From CAYTGM01 sp964437365 (lineage in GTDB: Bacteria > Sumerlaeota > Sumerlaeia > SLMS01): 64,000 bases of DNA. The notes below the pieces were generated by a model. It was not told where the DNA came from and made no database searches. It saw nothing but the letters and a program-made list of their open reading frames with translations. Position 1 is the stretch's first letter, and every line of letters starts with the position of its first letter. Of the stretch, positions 55,376 to 64,000 are shown piece by piece. Made by a program: the position numbers and the translations under genes. The stretch is from the NCBI GenBank assembly GCA_964437365.1, contig CAYTGM010000005.1, positions 1 to 64,000 on the forward strand, written 5' to 3'.

Positions 55376-56341
55376 ATGTTAACTTTCTCTAATCCGGCTG
55401 GGTCCGGAACTCTTTGGTTCCACAACCTGACCACCGCTGAGGGTATTCCGGTCGCCTACGACTCCCATGCCCGTACCTTCATTACAATGCCTCCGTTTTG
55501 TATTAACCGCGAGCGAATCGGTTGTAACTGGGTCGCACCCAAAGAAGGCGCCTTCTGCCGGTCCTGTGCGATGACTGCACTGGCGCCAGATCCAGAAATC
55601 CCCAATGCGATCCCCAACTGGGCAGAAACGGAAGCCGCAAAGCGTTGGGTGATTGACAACCTCGGACGCTGGAACTGGTTCCGACCTGAAGATCCGGGTG
55701 CCAGGCCTGTCTTTCACATGCTGGCCGATGACGATATAGCAGCTGACATGGGCCACGCCGACGGCGTTGTCACCATCAGCGTTTCCGAAGCCGACCATGT
55801 CGTGCGTGTTACCCGAAAAGAGATTCTGAGAGAGCCTTATCGGACAATGATCGGGCACATGCGACATGAGCTTGCCCATATGCTTTGGTGGCGGCTGAGC
55901 TTGCGTAAAGATTTTCTGACCGCGTTTCGAGAAATATTCGGAGATGAGCGAAGGGACTATGATGAAGCGCTCAAGCAGTATTACGAGCAAGGACCTCCCG
56001 AAGACTGGCAACAATTTTATCCGACTCGATACGCCTCGTCACACCCTCACGAGGACTGGGCTGATACAGCTGCTCACCTTCTTCACCTGACGGACATAAC
56101 AGACAGTTTTGTGGCGAGCGGCCTTGGTTCCCCTGAACTGCCGGGATGCCGATGGGACCCTTATTCAGAAGCGGATACCTCCCGACTGATCCATGTCGCG
56201 ACTTCCCTCGTCAGCGGGATCAATCACGTCAATCGATCCGTAGGTCTGGCGGATGTCTATCCCTTCACATTATCGGTGACAGCCCATCGGAAACTTGCCT
56301 TTGTCCATGATTGGCTGCGACGCGGCGCTCAGGGACGCTAA
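55376..56341 (+). CDS. Zinc metallopeptidase of the Peptidase_Mx (COG4307-like) family
   Basis: A 321-residue predicted cytoplasmic metallopeptidase. The zinc site HELAH is in MIGHMRHELAHMLWWRL near residue 164, with FREIFGDERRDYDEALKQYY and SSHPHEDWADTAAHLLHL downstream. The family normally starts with two Cys pairs (a rubredoxin-like knuckle), then ACNW and CxSC. Here the second set is kept (CINRERIGCNW, FCRSC) but the first four Cys are replaced (FSNPAGSGTLWFHNLTTAEG). ATG 55376 has AGGAG 13 bases upstream. It closes the ligase-GNAT-deacetylase series and may cleave the ligated product or the modified protein. The role is inferred from context. Confidence 0.9.
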   Translation: MLTFSNPAGSGTLWFHNLTTAEGIPVAYDSHARTFITMPPFCINRERIGCNWVAPKEGAFCRSCAMTALAPDPEIPNAIPNWAETEAAKRWVIDNLGRWNWFRPEDPGARPVFHMLADDDIAADMGHADGVVTISVSEADHVVRVTRKEILREPYRTMIGHMRHELAHMLWWRLSLRKDFLTAFREIFGDERRDYDEALKQYYEQGPPEDWQQFYPTRYASSHPHEDWADTAAHLLHLTDITDSFVASGLGSPELPGCRWDPYSEADTSRLIHVATSLVSGINHVNRSVGLADVYPFTLSVTAHRKLAFVHDWLRRGAQGR

Positions 56342-56676
56342 TGACGCAGATCAGAGGTCCCTTCGAAAGGTTCTATCTGGAACCTACATAAGTGCGAATG
56401 CACATGAAGCAATTTCCAGGGGTATACGAAATCAGGAAATTCTGAACATTAGCGATGTAATCGGAGTCTAAGGTAGTGAATGGCTCTTCATTCTGGACGA
56501 CCTTCGGGAAGAATTTAAGAGCTGCGAGGCGATGGGAATGAAGGTTTCCAAGAAAGCTCGATAGAGTTTCATCATCTCATCCTTACCCTCGTTCACTTCT
56601 CAATCTTCTCCATCGCTGCGCCGAACGCATCACGTGTTCCCGACTCCTTCTTCAAATTGAACCTGTGTGATCTGAT
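56342..56676. other. Intergenic region after the metallopeptidase gene
   Basis: The left part of a 482-bp gap between convergent genes. I see no gene, terminator hairpin or repeat. The rest of the gap (56677-56823) is a reading-frame extension of the giant FG-GAP gene, listed separately. Confidence 0.45.
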
Positions 56677-56823
56677 TCACCAGGAACCATTCAAATTCAC
56701 GAGGTTATATTCATAATCACCGGTCACACTCCATGAGAGGTCATCTACGATGTGGTCAGCTGTCACATCCCCCGTCGCTCGCAAATTGCCGTTATATAAG
56801 CCGAGCTTGGGCTCTCTGGCGCG
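56677..56823 (-). pseudogene. In-frame open extension beyond the FG-GAP gene stop
   Basis: After the TAG of the giant gene at 56824-56826 the same minus-strand frame stays open for 48 more codons and reads like protein (EPKLGLYNGNLRATGDVTAD, then HIVDDLSWSVTGDYEYNLVN) before a TGA at 56677-56679. It may be the lost C-terminus of the gene, cut off by a nonsense change, or a sequencing error at the TAG. Chance openness over this length is possible. Confidence 0.3.
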
Positions 56824-59800
56824 CTAGAAGATTATCCAATGTTCCGTTGGTTTCTTGATCTCGAGTGTGACTTCTACGTCGAAGCCCTCAGCAGGGGGCT
56901 CCTCCACATTGCCCGCCGCGTCAGTTCCCAATGTGTAAAATTGGTAGATACCATCGCCCGCACTGGCGTTGAAGTCAATCTTGCCGGCTTCCGCGGGAAC
57001 GGCCCCGGCGCTAGCAAAGTTCTCAAAATCAAAGCGATAAAAAAGTTCGACTGAAACGGCATCCGGATTGGAGGTGAATTCGACAGTCAGTTCGGGGTCT
57101 TCCTGTGTAACGCTCCCGCTCGGCGCAGTCACCTGGGTGGCAGGCGGTACCGTATCTACGGTGTGGACTTCGCCGGTGGTAAAGGCAGCGGTGCCGGTAT
57201 TTTCGAGTTCGTCCGCGACGGAACTTCCGGCTTTTAAATCCAATCGCAGACCACCATCGCCGGAAATGCCCGTGACTGTGACTTCATAGGCGTCCGGAGA
57301 TGCGAGGGGAATGACCGCCCCCACAATCGCTGTCACGCCGTTAATCTCGAAGGCGGAGGAGGTCAACCCGGTCACCGGCTCGCTGAAAGTAACGAGGAAC
57401 TGGACGCTGGTCGCGTTCGGTGCTGGATCACCCTTCACCACGATAGAGACAACCTCCGGCGCGGTATTGTCCACGATGAGAACGCTGCCACCAGTGAAGC
57501 CGGTTGTAGGACGGTTGTTCGCCAAGTCGGCCAGCGTCGTACTGGTCACATAGTCAAGACGCAGGGCCCCGTCTCCCGAGATGCCCGTAACCGGTATGGT
57601 ATATACAGAGGCGGAACGAGTGATCGGCGTTCCCACTGTGCCTGAGACGGAGTTGGTGGTGGCCAGATCAAACGCAGCACTCCCGACATTCATCACGTCC
57701 TCATCGAAGGTCACAACGAAAGTCGCGGTGTCTTGATTGGTAGGGCTGGAGGGAGACTCCAAAACGATGCTTTCGACGGATGGCGGCGTATTGTCCACAA
57801 CAAGGATGGCTCCACTGGTGTAGGGGCGGACGATTAGATTACCCGCCAAGTCAACGATGGGCGAGTTGTCGAGAAGGTCGACGCGTAACGTACCGTCGCC
57901 ACCGATGTTGGCCACCGAGATACGAATAGAAGTGTCCGTAAGAACGCTGGTCGATTCAATCGTGCCCGTCGTCAAACCCGTTGCCGTGGTCGTAAATGAC
58001 GCTGTGGAGATGTTCTCGACGGGTTCGGAAAAGGTGACATCGAAGGACGCCATAGCGTTCATCGTGGGACTCGATGGTGACCAGAGCGTAATGCTTTCAA
58101 CGGTCGGCGCGGTTTGGTCGATAAGCAATTCTTCGCCGCTCATGAAACTGGGCGTGCTCATATTGCCCGCGCCATCAACGAGATCCGTCCCGCTCTTGAG
58201 ATCTAATCGGATCACGCCGTTCCCTGTGATGTTTTCAACAGTCACTTCGGCATAATCGCCCGTGGCGGGAATCACACCGGCGACATTCGCCGTGACTTCC
58301 CCACTGATGGTCACGATTTCAAAATCATCCGCGCTGATGTTGCTCACCGATTCACTGAACTCAACATCGAACACTGCGGTCCCAGCATTGGTCGGATTCC
58401 CGGGTGAACGCACCATGATGGATTCCACTTCGGCCGAAGACTGGTCAATCGTGACGACTTCGCCATTGACGTAGGGATGAATCCCGCTGTTGCCGGCTCC
58501 ATCGACAATGTCGGTACCGGACAGCAGGGATATACTGAAGCTCCCATCTCCGCTGAGCGACGAGGCAGTCACGGTGATTTGTTCGCCTGACTCCGAGGAC
58601 ACGGCCGAAACGATACCGGTGGTGCTGCCGCTGACTTGGCTGAAAAGAAAATCATCGATCGTGACATTGACCACCGGCTCGCTGAAAGTGACGAGGAACT
58701 GGACGCTGGTGGCGTTCGGTGCTGGGTCACCAGCGACCGCGATGCTCTCTACAGTCGGGGCGGTATTGTCCACGACGAGAATGCTGCCACCAGTGAAGCC
58801 GGTTGTAGGACGGTTATTCGCCAAGTCGGCCAGCGTCGTACTGGTGATATAGTCAAGGCGCAGGGTCCCGTCTCCCGAGATGCCCGTAACCGGTATAGTA
58901 TATACAGACGCGGAACGAGTGATCGGCGTTCCCACTGTGCCGGAGACGGAGTTGGTGGTGGTCAGATCAAATGCAGCACTCACGACGTTCATCACGTCCT
59001 CATCGAAGGTTACAACGAAAGTCGCGGTGTCTTCATTGGTGGGGCTGAAGGGAGACTCCAAAACGATGCTTTCGACGGTCGGCGCGGTTTGGTCGATAAG
59101 CAATTCTTCGCCGCTCATGAAACTGGGCGTGCTCATATTGCCCGCGCCATCAACGAGATCCGTCCCGCTCTTGAGATCTAATCGGATCACGCCGTTCCCT
59201 GTGATGTTTTCAACAGTCACTTCGGCATAATCGCCCGTGGCGGGAATCACACCGGCGACATTCGCCGTGACTTCCCCACTGATGGTCACGATTTCAAAAT
59301 CATCCGCGCTGATGTTGCTCACCGATTCACTGAACTCAACATCGAACACTGCGGTCCCAGCATTGGTCGGATTCCCGGGTGAACGCACCATGATGGATTC
59401 CACTTCGGCCGAAGACTGGTCAATCGTGACGACTTCGCCATTGACGTAGGGATGAATCCCGCTGTTGCCGGCTCCATCGACAATGTCGGTACCGGACAGC
59501 AGGGATATCCTGAAGCTCCCATCTCCGCTGAGCGACGAGGCAGTCACGGTGATTTGATTGCCTGTCGCCGAGGACACAGCCGAAACGATACCGGTGGTGC
59601 TACCGCTGACCTGGCTGAAAAGAAAATCATCGATCGTGACATTAAACACCGGCTCGCTGAAAGTGACGAGGAACTGAACGCTGGTCGCGTTCGGTGCTGG
59701 GTCACCAGCGACCGCGATGCTCTCTACAGTCGGGGGCACGAGATCGACATTCAAGACTTCGCCCGCGGTGAAGGCAGGCGGTGGCTCGGTGTCTGCAACT

Positions 59801-62418
59801 CCTTCGATGTCGGTGTTGGCTCTGAGGTTCATTCGCACCGATCCAACGCCTTGAAGGCTACTTGCGGTGACGTCGACGGTTCTGCCGCTGGAAGCTGAAA
59901 GCCCACTCACCGCACCCGTCGCTGTACCACTCAAAGTCTCTAGCTCAAAGTCGTCAGTACTGAGATTGTAGACGACTTGGTCAAAGGTGACTTCGAAAGC
60001 GACACTTGACGCATTGCCCGCCGGGGTGCCGACGACCGAAATGGACTGAACGAAGGGCGGCGGCAAAACCACGCTTCCGACGTTATATGCGATTTCGACC
60101 TGCACGCGAGAACCGCCGATGAGATCTATATTCCCATCTTCGTTCAGATCAGCGGTAGCTAGACCGGATTGGCGGGAACCAAGGGTGTATGCACGGACAG
60201 GAGCGAACGTTCCATTGGCGACTCCGTTGCTCCCCTGCCCAAGATGAATACCCGTCATATCGATGACAGTGCTAGTTGCGCTCGTTTTCGTGGCAAGATC
60301 GAGAATTCCGTCTCCGTCAAAGTCGTTGATCGCAACGACACCCGGTCCGACGATGGTTGGAAGAGCAACGGGGGAGCGAAACGTTCCATTTCCTTGGCCA
60401 TCGCTACCATTTCCGATGAGGAGACTTAAGGTTTGATCAATGAAATTAGACACCACAAGATCTAGAATTCCGTCGCTGTTAAAGTCTGCTGTTTCGACGT
60501 TTTGAGGGCGGTCGCCAGACGCGTAATAGACAGGGCTTCCAAACGTGCCATCCCCTGCGCCGATGAAGATACCGGTTCTATCATAGGTATCGATTGAAAG
60601 AGCGAGGTCGAGCTTGTTGTCCGCGTTAAAATAGCCAAAGGTGTGATCATTGGTGCCGAAAAATGTGGAGACAATGGGGAGGGCCGTGAATGTTCCATCC
60701 CCGACTCCATTGTCGCCCTCACCGAGGAGAATGACGTACCCTGCGGGACTTCTGAGCGTCACAGACAGGTCGAGAATGTCGTCGCCGTTATAATCTGCCG
60801 CTCGGATTTGCCCAGGTTCTGCATCGGGCAAAAAGGCGCTGAAACTTGAGAAGCTCGTCCCCCCTTCATTGGCAAGATGAATAGTAATCTCGCCATCGGG
60901 GAAATCTGTCGTAGCGTAATCAATCCAGCCGTCCTCGTTAAAATCGGCTACAACAAAGTCGGTGAATCTGCTAGATACACCAACATCAATGGGATCAGCT
61001 AAAGTCCCATCGGGGATGCCGTCCGTGCCGTTTCCCCGCACCAACTGGAGCTTACTCGTATCGAGAGTATTCACCAGAATGTCTAAAATTCCATCTTTGT
61101 CAAAGTCTGCGACTTCGATTTCGCCGGGAAACGAAGCAATCTGTTTTTGCTGGGGAAATTCGAAGGAACCTAAACCAGTCCCATAGAGCACAGCGACATC
61201 ATCGTCGCTGCCATTTGCGATCACCATGTCCGAGAGGTTGTCGCCATCGACATCCACAAGTTGGAAGCCCTGAGGCTTGAAATCCGAATCCAACACATTG
61301 ACGGGAGCAAACGTTCCATCACCTTTGCCATTCGTACCGTTCCCGAGAGCGATATGGATGGCGCGGTCGATATAGCTCGTTGTGACAATATCGAGGATTC
61401 CGTCGCGGTTGAGGTCACCAGTCTGAATCTGGTCGGGGCGCTGGAAAGAGCCGACGCTATAGAAATAGGACTCAGTAAAGGTTCCATCGCCTACACCATC
61501 GGTCCCGTTCCCCTGGAAAACGCGAACACCTTTATCATTAATATTTGCCGTGGCAAGATCCACGATTCCATCCGCGTTGAAATCACCCTGTGTGATCGTC
61601 GCACCATTGCCAGGATTACTATAGCTGACCTCATCTGCAAAGGTGCCGTCGCCATTGCCGTTAGTGCCATTACCGATCATGACGCCCGTCGACACATCGC
61701 TAGAGTGGGCGATGGCGAGATCACTGATACCGTCTTCGTTGTAATCGCCGACAATGATGTCGGAAGGATATTGGCGAACGTTGTAAAGGACCGGTTCGGC
61801 GAAGGTGCCGTCTCCTTCACCCCCTGAGCCTTGACCAATGAAGACAGCAACCCAATGCTGTGACCGAAACGTGCTGGTGTCATAACCTGCGCCAGCGAGA
61901 TCGGGGATGCCATCATCGTTAAAGTCGCCAATGGTAATGCCTTGGAAATTCTTAACTGAACCGATGGTGGTATAGTTGCCAAAGGTACCGTCGGCGACTC
62001 CGCCTGCGCCGTTGCCAAAGAGAATCCCGAAAGTTCCGCCGGATTGATTTGCGATGGCGAGATCTAAGATCCCATCGCTGTCAAAATCGCCATGGAGAAT
62101 GTCCACCGGCCCATCGCCTGCGGAATAGGTAACTCCAGCGAAATAATCGGTCGTTCGAAAACCTCCAACCGGATTTGCAAGGATGACGGTCACGTCGTTG
62201 CTGGCGGTATTCGCCGTTGCGATGTCCATTACGCCGTCATCGTTGAAGTCGGCGATAGTAAGCTTTTCGGGTTCATAGAACACGCCAAAGCGCGGAACAG
62301 GAAAGCCAACCCATAGAGCGGAGGAAGTCTGCGGGCTGGCGAGCGCGACAAGGCCGGTAACTACCCACCACAGCAAAGCCAATGGGTTGCTGCGGGAAAG
62401 CACTCGACGGAAAAGCAT
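56824..62418 (-). CDS. Giant exported protein: FG-GAP/VCBS repeats and nine bacterial Ig-like repeats
   Basis: An 1864-residue protein with a signal peptide (PLALLWWVVTGLVALASPQTS). Residues about 40-785 contain more than ten FG-GAP/VCBS-type repeats (IGDFNDDGIPDLAGAG, TADFNSDGILDLVVSN), whose DxNxDGxxD loops bind calcium and fold as propellers. Residues about 787-1763 are nine Ig-like repeats of about 108 residues, each starting PTVESIxVxGxPxPxNATSV and ending with a VDGAGN-like loop. A final different domain (about 1765-1864) reads ATQVTAPSGSVTQEDPELTV. Repeats 2-3 and 5-6 are almost the same at DNA level. It is probably a surface adhesin or matrix-binding protein. A nonsense codon may have shortened it (see 56677-56823). 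Confidence 0.9.
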   Translation of the reverse strand: MLFRRVLSRSNPLALLWWVVTGLVALASPQTSSALWVGFPVPRFGVFYEPEKLTIADFNDDGVMDIATANTASNDVTVILANPVGGFRTTDYFAGVTYSAGDGPVDILHGDFDSDGILDLAIANQSGGTFGILFGNGAGGVADGTFGNYTTIGSVKNFQGITIGDFNDDGIPDLAGAGYDTSTFRSQHWVAVFIGQGSGGEGDGTFAEPVLYNVRQYPSDIIVGDYNEDGISDLAIAHSSDVSTGVMIGNGTNGNGDGTFADEVSYSNPGNGATITQGDFNADGIVDLATANINDKGVRVFQGNGTDGVGDGTFTESYFYSVGSFQRPDQIQTGDLNRDGILDIVTTSYIDRAIHIALGNGTNGKGDGTFAPVNVLDSDFKPQGFQLVDVDGDNLSDMVIANGSDDDVAVLYGTGLGSFEFPQQKQIASFPGEIEVADFDKDGILDILVNTLDTSKLQLVRGNGTDGIPDGTLADPIDVGVSSRFTDFVVADFNEDGWIDYATTDFPDGEITIHLANEGGTSFSSFSAFLPDAEPGQIRAADYNGDDILDLSVTLRSPAGYVILLGEGDNGVGDGTFTALPIVSTFFGTNDHTFGYFNADNKLDLALSIDTYDRTGIFIGAGDGTFGSPVYYASGDRPQNVETADFNSDGILDLVVSNFIDQTLSLLIGNGSDGQGNGTFRSPVALPTIVGPGVVAINDFDGDGILDLATKTSATSTVIDMTGIHLGQGSNGVANGTFAPVRAYTLGSRQSGLATADLNEDGNIDLIGGSRVQVEIAYNVGSVVLPPPFVQSISVVGTPAGNASSVAFEVTFDQVVYNLSTDDFELETLSGTATGAVSGLSASSGRTVDVTASSLQGVGSVRMNLRANTDIEGVADTEPPPAFTAGEVLNVDLVPPTVESIAVAGDPAPNATSVQFLVTFSEPVFNVTIDDFLFSQVSGSTTGIVSAVSSATGNQITVTASSLSGDGSFRISLLSGTDIVDGAGNSGIHPYVNGEVVTIDQSSAEVESIMVRSPGNPTNAGTAVFDVEFSESVSNISADDFEIVTISGEVTANVAGVIPATGDYAEVTVENITGNGVIRLDLKSGTDLVDGAGNMSTPSFMSGEELLIDQTAPTVESIVLESPFSPTNEDTATFVVTFDEDVMNVVSAAFDLTTTNSVSGTVGTPITRSASVYTIPVTGISGDGTLRLDYITSTTLADLANNRPTTGFTGGSILVVDNTAPTVESIAVAGDPAPNATSVQFLVTFSEPVVNVTIDDFLFSQVSGSTTGIVSAVSSESGEQITVTASSLSGDGSFSISLLSGTDIVDGAGNSGIHPYVNGEVVTIDQSSAEVESIMVRSPGNPTNAGTAVFDVEFSESVSNISADDFEIVTISGEVTANVAGVIPATGDYAEVTVENITGNGVIRLDLKSGTDLVDGAGNMSTPSFMSGEELLIDQTAPTVESITLWSPSSPTMNAMASFDVTFSEPVENISTASFTTTATGLTTGTIESTSVLTDTSIRISVANIGGDGTLRVDLLDNSPIVDLAGNLIVRPYTSGAILVVDNTPPSVESIVLESPSSPTNQDTATFVVTFDEDVMNVGSAAFDLATTNSVSGTVGTPITRSASVYTIPVTGISGDGALRLDYVTSTTLADLANNRPTTGFTGGSVLIVDNTAPEVVSIVVKGDPAPNATSVQFLVTFSEPVTGLTSSAFEINGVTAIVGAVIPLASPDAYEVTVTGISGDGGLRLDLKAGSSVADELENTGTAAFTTGEVHTVDTVPPATQVTAPSGSVTQEDPELTVEFTSNPDAVSVELFYRFDFENFASAGAVPAEAGKIDFNASAGDGIYQFYTLGTDAAGNVEEPPAEGFDVEVTLEIKKPTEHWIIF
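58100..58533 (-). repeat. Internal direct repeat, copy A (434 bp, identical to copy B)
   Basis: By direct reading, 58100-58533 is identical to 59075-59508 (offset 975 bp, 325 codons). A further 230 bp or so downstream stays very similar. It encodes part of two Ig-like repeats. Such identity over coding DNA points to a recent duplication or gene conversion. Confidence 0.9.
59075..59508 (-). repeat. Internal direct repeat, copy B (434 bp, identical to copy A)
   Basis: The partner of 58100-58533. A second, less perfect pair lies beside it: 57470-57785 resembles 58769-59084 (offset 1299 bp) with scattered changes. The two pairs show that the Ig-like array grew by copying blocks of one to three domains. 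Confidence 0.9.
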
Positions 62419-62867
62419 ATATATCCTTTAAGAACGCAGTAAAGATGATCAAATAGAGATTTTCCAACCAGACGGCTCAAGGTGATTTTCGTCCCATGAT
62501 GGCGATCGAGCAGGAGAGGTTGATACACGTCGACTCAAAGCAGAGGAGGAAGAATGCTCCTCATAACCACCACAATCCGCCTGCTGAATAGTCACAATTA
62601 TGAAGCGCCAGAGATGGATTTACGGCTCGATCGGCATCCTCGGTTTGGGTTCACCCAACGCAGGCTTTTAGCCCGATAGGCAAAGTAAATATAGACGTCA
62701 TCTTACTTTCCATCGAAGGACGTCACGGCAACCTCGAAACCGAGCGAAGAGAACGGTGGAGGGTGTTACAATTTGACCCTGTACGTGAACCCATTGAAAA
62801 TAGAGGCCTTACGCGTGTCTGGAGAGCCTGCAAAAAGATCTAGTCTTGTGTTGTGAGTCATTTGAAA
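62419..62867. other. 449-bp intergenic region
   Basis: It lies between the giant gene start and the tRNA. It should hold the promoter for the giant gene, but I find no clear -35/-10 pair. The only coding candidate is the 41-codon ORF at 62554-62679. Confidence 0.4.
62554..62679 (+). CDS. Candidate small ORF with strong ribosome site
   Basis: A 41-codon ATG-to-TAG frame has a near-perfect Shine-Dalgarno (AGGAGG) four bases upstream. The product (LLITTTIRLLNSHNYEAPEM, then a basic tail) matches no family I know. A second frame from ATG 62598 looks like a cut signal peptide. It may be a chance ORF or a remnant. Confidence 0.2.
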   Translation: MLLITTTIRLLNSHNYEAPEMDLRLDRHPRFGFTQRRLLAR

Positions 62868-62943
62868 TGGCTCCCCAACCTGGACTCGAACCAGGAACCT
62901 GCGGATTAACAGTCCGTCGCTCTACCGATTGAGCTATTGGGGA
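62868..62943 (-). tRNA. tRNA-Asn (GTT)
   Basis: A 76-nt cloverleaf with encoded CCA. The acceptor stem pairs TCCCCAA with TTGGGGA, followed by G and CCA. The D-arm is GCTC-AATCGGTA-GAGC. The anticodon stem-loop is ACGGA-CTGTTAA-TCCGC, with anticodon GTT. The T-arm is CCTGG-TTCGAGT-CCAGG. Only pair 27-43 (A with C) is imperfect. It lies 148 bp downstream of the CCA-adding enzyme gene, on the same strand. Confidence 0.97.
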
Positions 62944-63091
62944 GCAGAGCTGAGGGGCGTGATTCACGTCAAAACCCCGGGACAGGTCAAGAGCGAATTC
63001 CACAAGAATGACATTTTTTTTCCTAAACGGAACTCAGAGACGAAAATCAGCCCAGATCACCATCTTTTCACCCCAAATAGACTCTCTTCGG

Positions 63092-64000
63092 TTACGAACT
63101 TCCATATTTTTCCGCCACGAAACGGAGAGCTTCCTCCTCCGAGTTGAGCTCTCCCTCTAATTGTCGGTCCTGAACATCGCGCAGGATGGTTCCCATCATG
63201 GGGCCTGGCTCGATCCCCATGCTTAATAAATGACGACCGTTAATAAGCGGAGCAGGCATCAGCTTTTCCTCCGACTGTTCAAAATCTTGCATGTATTGAA
63301 GCGCTAATTCGTAGGTTTCCATGATACGACAGCTGCCCAGCAGGTCCGCCCGGTGCAGAGCAAGATCGCAGTCGATGGTTTCCGAGGAAAGAAAACGACG
63401 TATCGTGGATTTCTTCATCTTCTTGAGGTTCATCCACTTCATGTGGCGATCAACAGCCTGGGAGACCGTCTCTGTAAACTTGTTGGGAAACTTGAGTCGA
63501 CTCAGGATCTCCTGAGTCAGGTCGCATCCAACATGCTCATGCTGATAGAAGGTGATCTTCCCCTGCTCGTTTCTCGCAAAGGTTACGGGTTTTCCTACGT
63601 CGTGAAGAAGTGCGGCCCAGACATTTACACTTGTCCTCGGCTCGACATACTCAACGACAAGCTTTGTATGAACGAAGACATCGCCCTCAGGATGGAATCG
63701 TTTACCCTGCTCGACCCCGTCCATAGCTGCGACTTCAGGGAGGACCTTATGGAGAATTCCCGAATGATAGAGATGGTCCAGCGCATCTCCTGCTCTCTCC
63801 CCCACCAGCATCTTATCCAATTCATCACGGATACGCTCGGGAGATATATATTCGATAGTATGAGCGAGTTCAAAGATAGCCGACCAGGTTTGCGGCTCGA
63901 TTTCAAAGTCGTAGCGAACGGCAAACCGTATAGCTCGAAGCAGACGCAGGGCATCCTCGTTGAATCTGTGTTCAGGATCACCAACACAGCGCAGACGCTT
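63092..64000 (-). CDS. CCA-adding/poly(A) polymerase-family tRNA nucleotidyltransferase, C-terminal part
   Basis: The frame is open from the right edge (no start in the window) to TAA at 63092, giving 302 codons. It begins within the nucleotidyltransferase domain: RLRCVGDPEHRFNEDALRLL, then RAIRFAVRYDFEIEPQTW, the flexible region after the catalytic palm. A C-terminal HD domain follows (VNVWAALLHDVGKPVTFARN, HEHVGCDLTQEIL, VDRHMKWMNL). The HD motif means some members also hydrolyse phosphate esters. It adds or repairs the CCA end of tRNA, though the poly(A) alternative cannot be excluded without the catalytic N-terminus. It lies 148 bp upstream of tRNA-Asn. Confidence 0.93.
   Translation of the reverse strand, partial: KRLRCVGDPEHRFNEDALRLLRAIRFAVRYDFEIEPQTWSAIFELAHTIEYISPERIRDELDKMLVGERAGDALDHLYHSGILHKVLPEVAAMDGVEQGKRFHPEGDVFVHTKLVVEYVEPRTSVNVWAALLHDVGKPVTFARNEQGKITFYQHEHVGCDLTQEILSRLKFPNKFTETVSQAVDRHMKWMNLKKMKKSTIRRFLSSETIDCDLALHRADLLGSCRIMETYELALQYMQDFEQSEEKLMPAPLINGRHLLSMGIEPGPMMGTILRDVQDRQLEGELNSEEEALRFVAEKYGSS

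Noticed and set aside
55379..56014. 211-codon minus-strand frame
   Set aside because: It is antisense to the Peptidase_Mx gene with intact HELAH and family motifs.
58100..59508. CRISPR-like or tandem short repeats
   Set aside because: The repeats are long, in frame and coding for Ig-like domains; no short repeats with regular spacers exist in the window.

Overview
The window looks like a chromosomal piece of an uncultured Gram-negative bacterium. It carries a TolC-type outer-membrane protein, an RND pump and many very large secreted proteins built from repeats: LVIVD propellers, FG-GAP, HAF, ELWxTDGT and bacterial Ig-like domains. One secreted protein has a Thr-Pro linker and a dockerin-like end. 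This style is common in Sumerlaeota, Hydrogenedentota and PVC-like marine lineages, but I see no phylogenetic marker good enough to assign a phylum. There is no phage, plasmid, CRISPR array or intact insertion sequence. Several start codons are TTG or GTG behind good Shine-Dalgarno sequences, and several intergenic gaps contain decayed gene ends.

Layout. 1-2.2 kb: a partial two-helix membrane protein that runs off the left edge, and a TetR regulator. 2.4-19.5 kb: large exported proteins (double LVIVD propeller with a tail-fibre-like chaperone end, a HAF-repeat protein, a phosphodiester-glycosidase protein), a cytochrome P450, a Tat-type aldo/keto reductase and a DUF2723-TPR membrane protein. 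20.0-29.8 kb: a tightly overlapping copper/heavy-metal efflux operon on the minus strand (Cys-rich exported protein, CusC/TolC, CusB, CusA, ArsP-like permease with a His-rich loop, exported protein with three metal-site repeats). 30.3-44.7 kb: an unknown protein with a clear promoter, a SulP transporter, a relic of an MFS gene, a sialidase-like protein with a divergent AraC regulator, a serine hydrolase, a CsoR-like sensor coupled to an MFS exporter, a GAF histidine kinase, an ELWxTDGT secreted protein and a two-RCK K+ channel.

45.0-56.3 kb is the most interesting part. A minus-strand operon encodes a C39-like cysteine peptidase, a RimK-like ATP-grasp ligase with an RLAN-type N-terminus and a GCS2-type glutamate-cysteine ligase homologue. 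About 3.4 kb further on, after an exported GHL10 glycosidase, a plus-strand series encodes another ATP-grasp ligase, a GNAT acetyltransferase, an HDAC-fold deacetylase and a zinc metallopeptidase. Together these form two peptide-bond-making and peptide-breaking gene sets. I infer that they make, cap, uncap and process a small peptide or modify a protein by amide ligation; the substrate cannot be read from the sequence.

56.8-64 kb: a giant FG-GAP/Ig-like protein with near-identical internal DNA duplications, a tRNA-Asn(GTT), and the C-terminal part of a CCA-adding enzyme that runs off the right edge.
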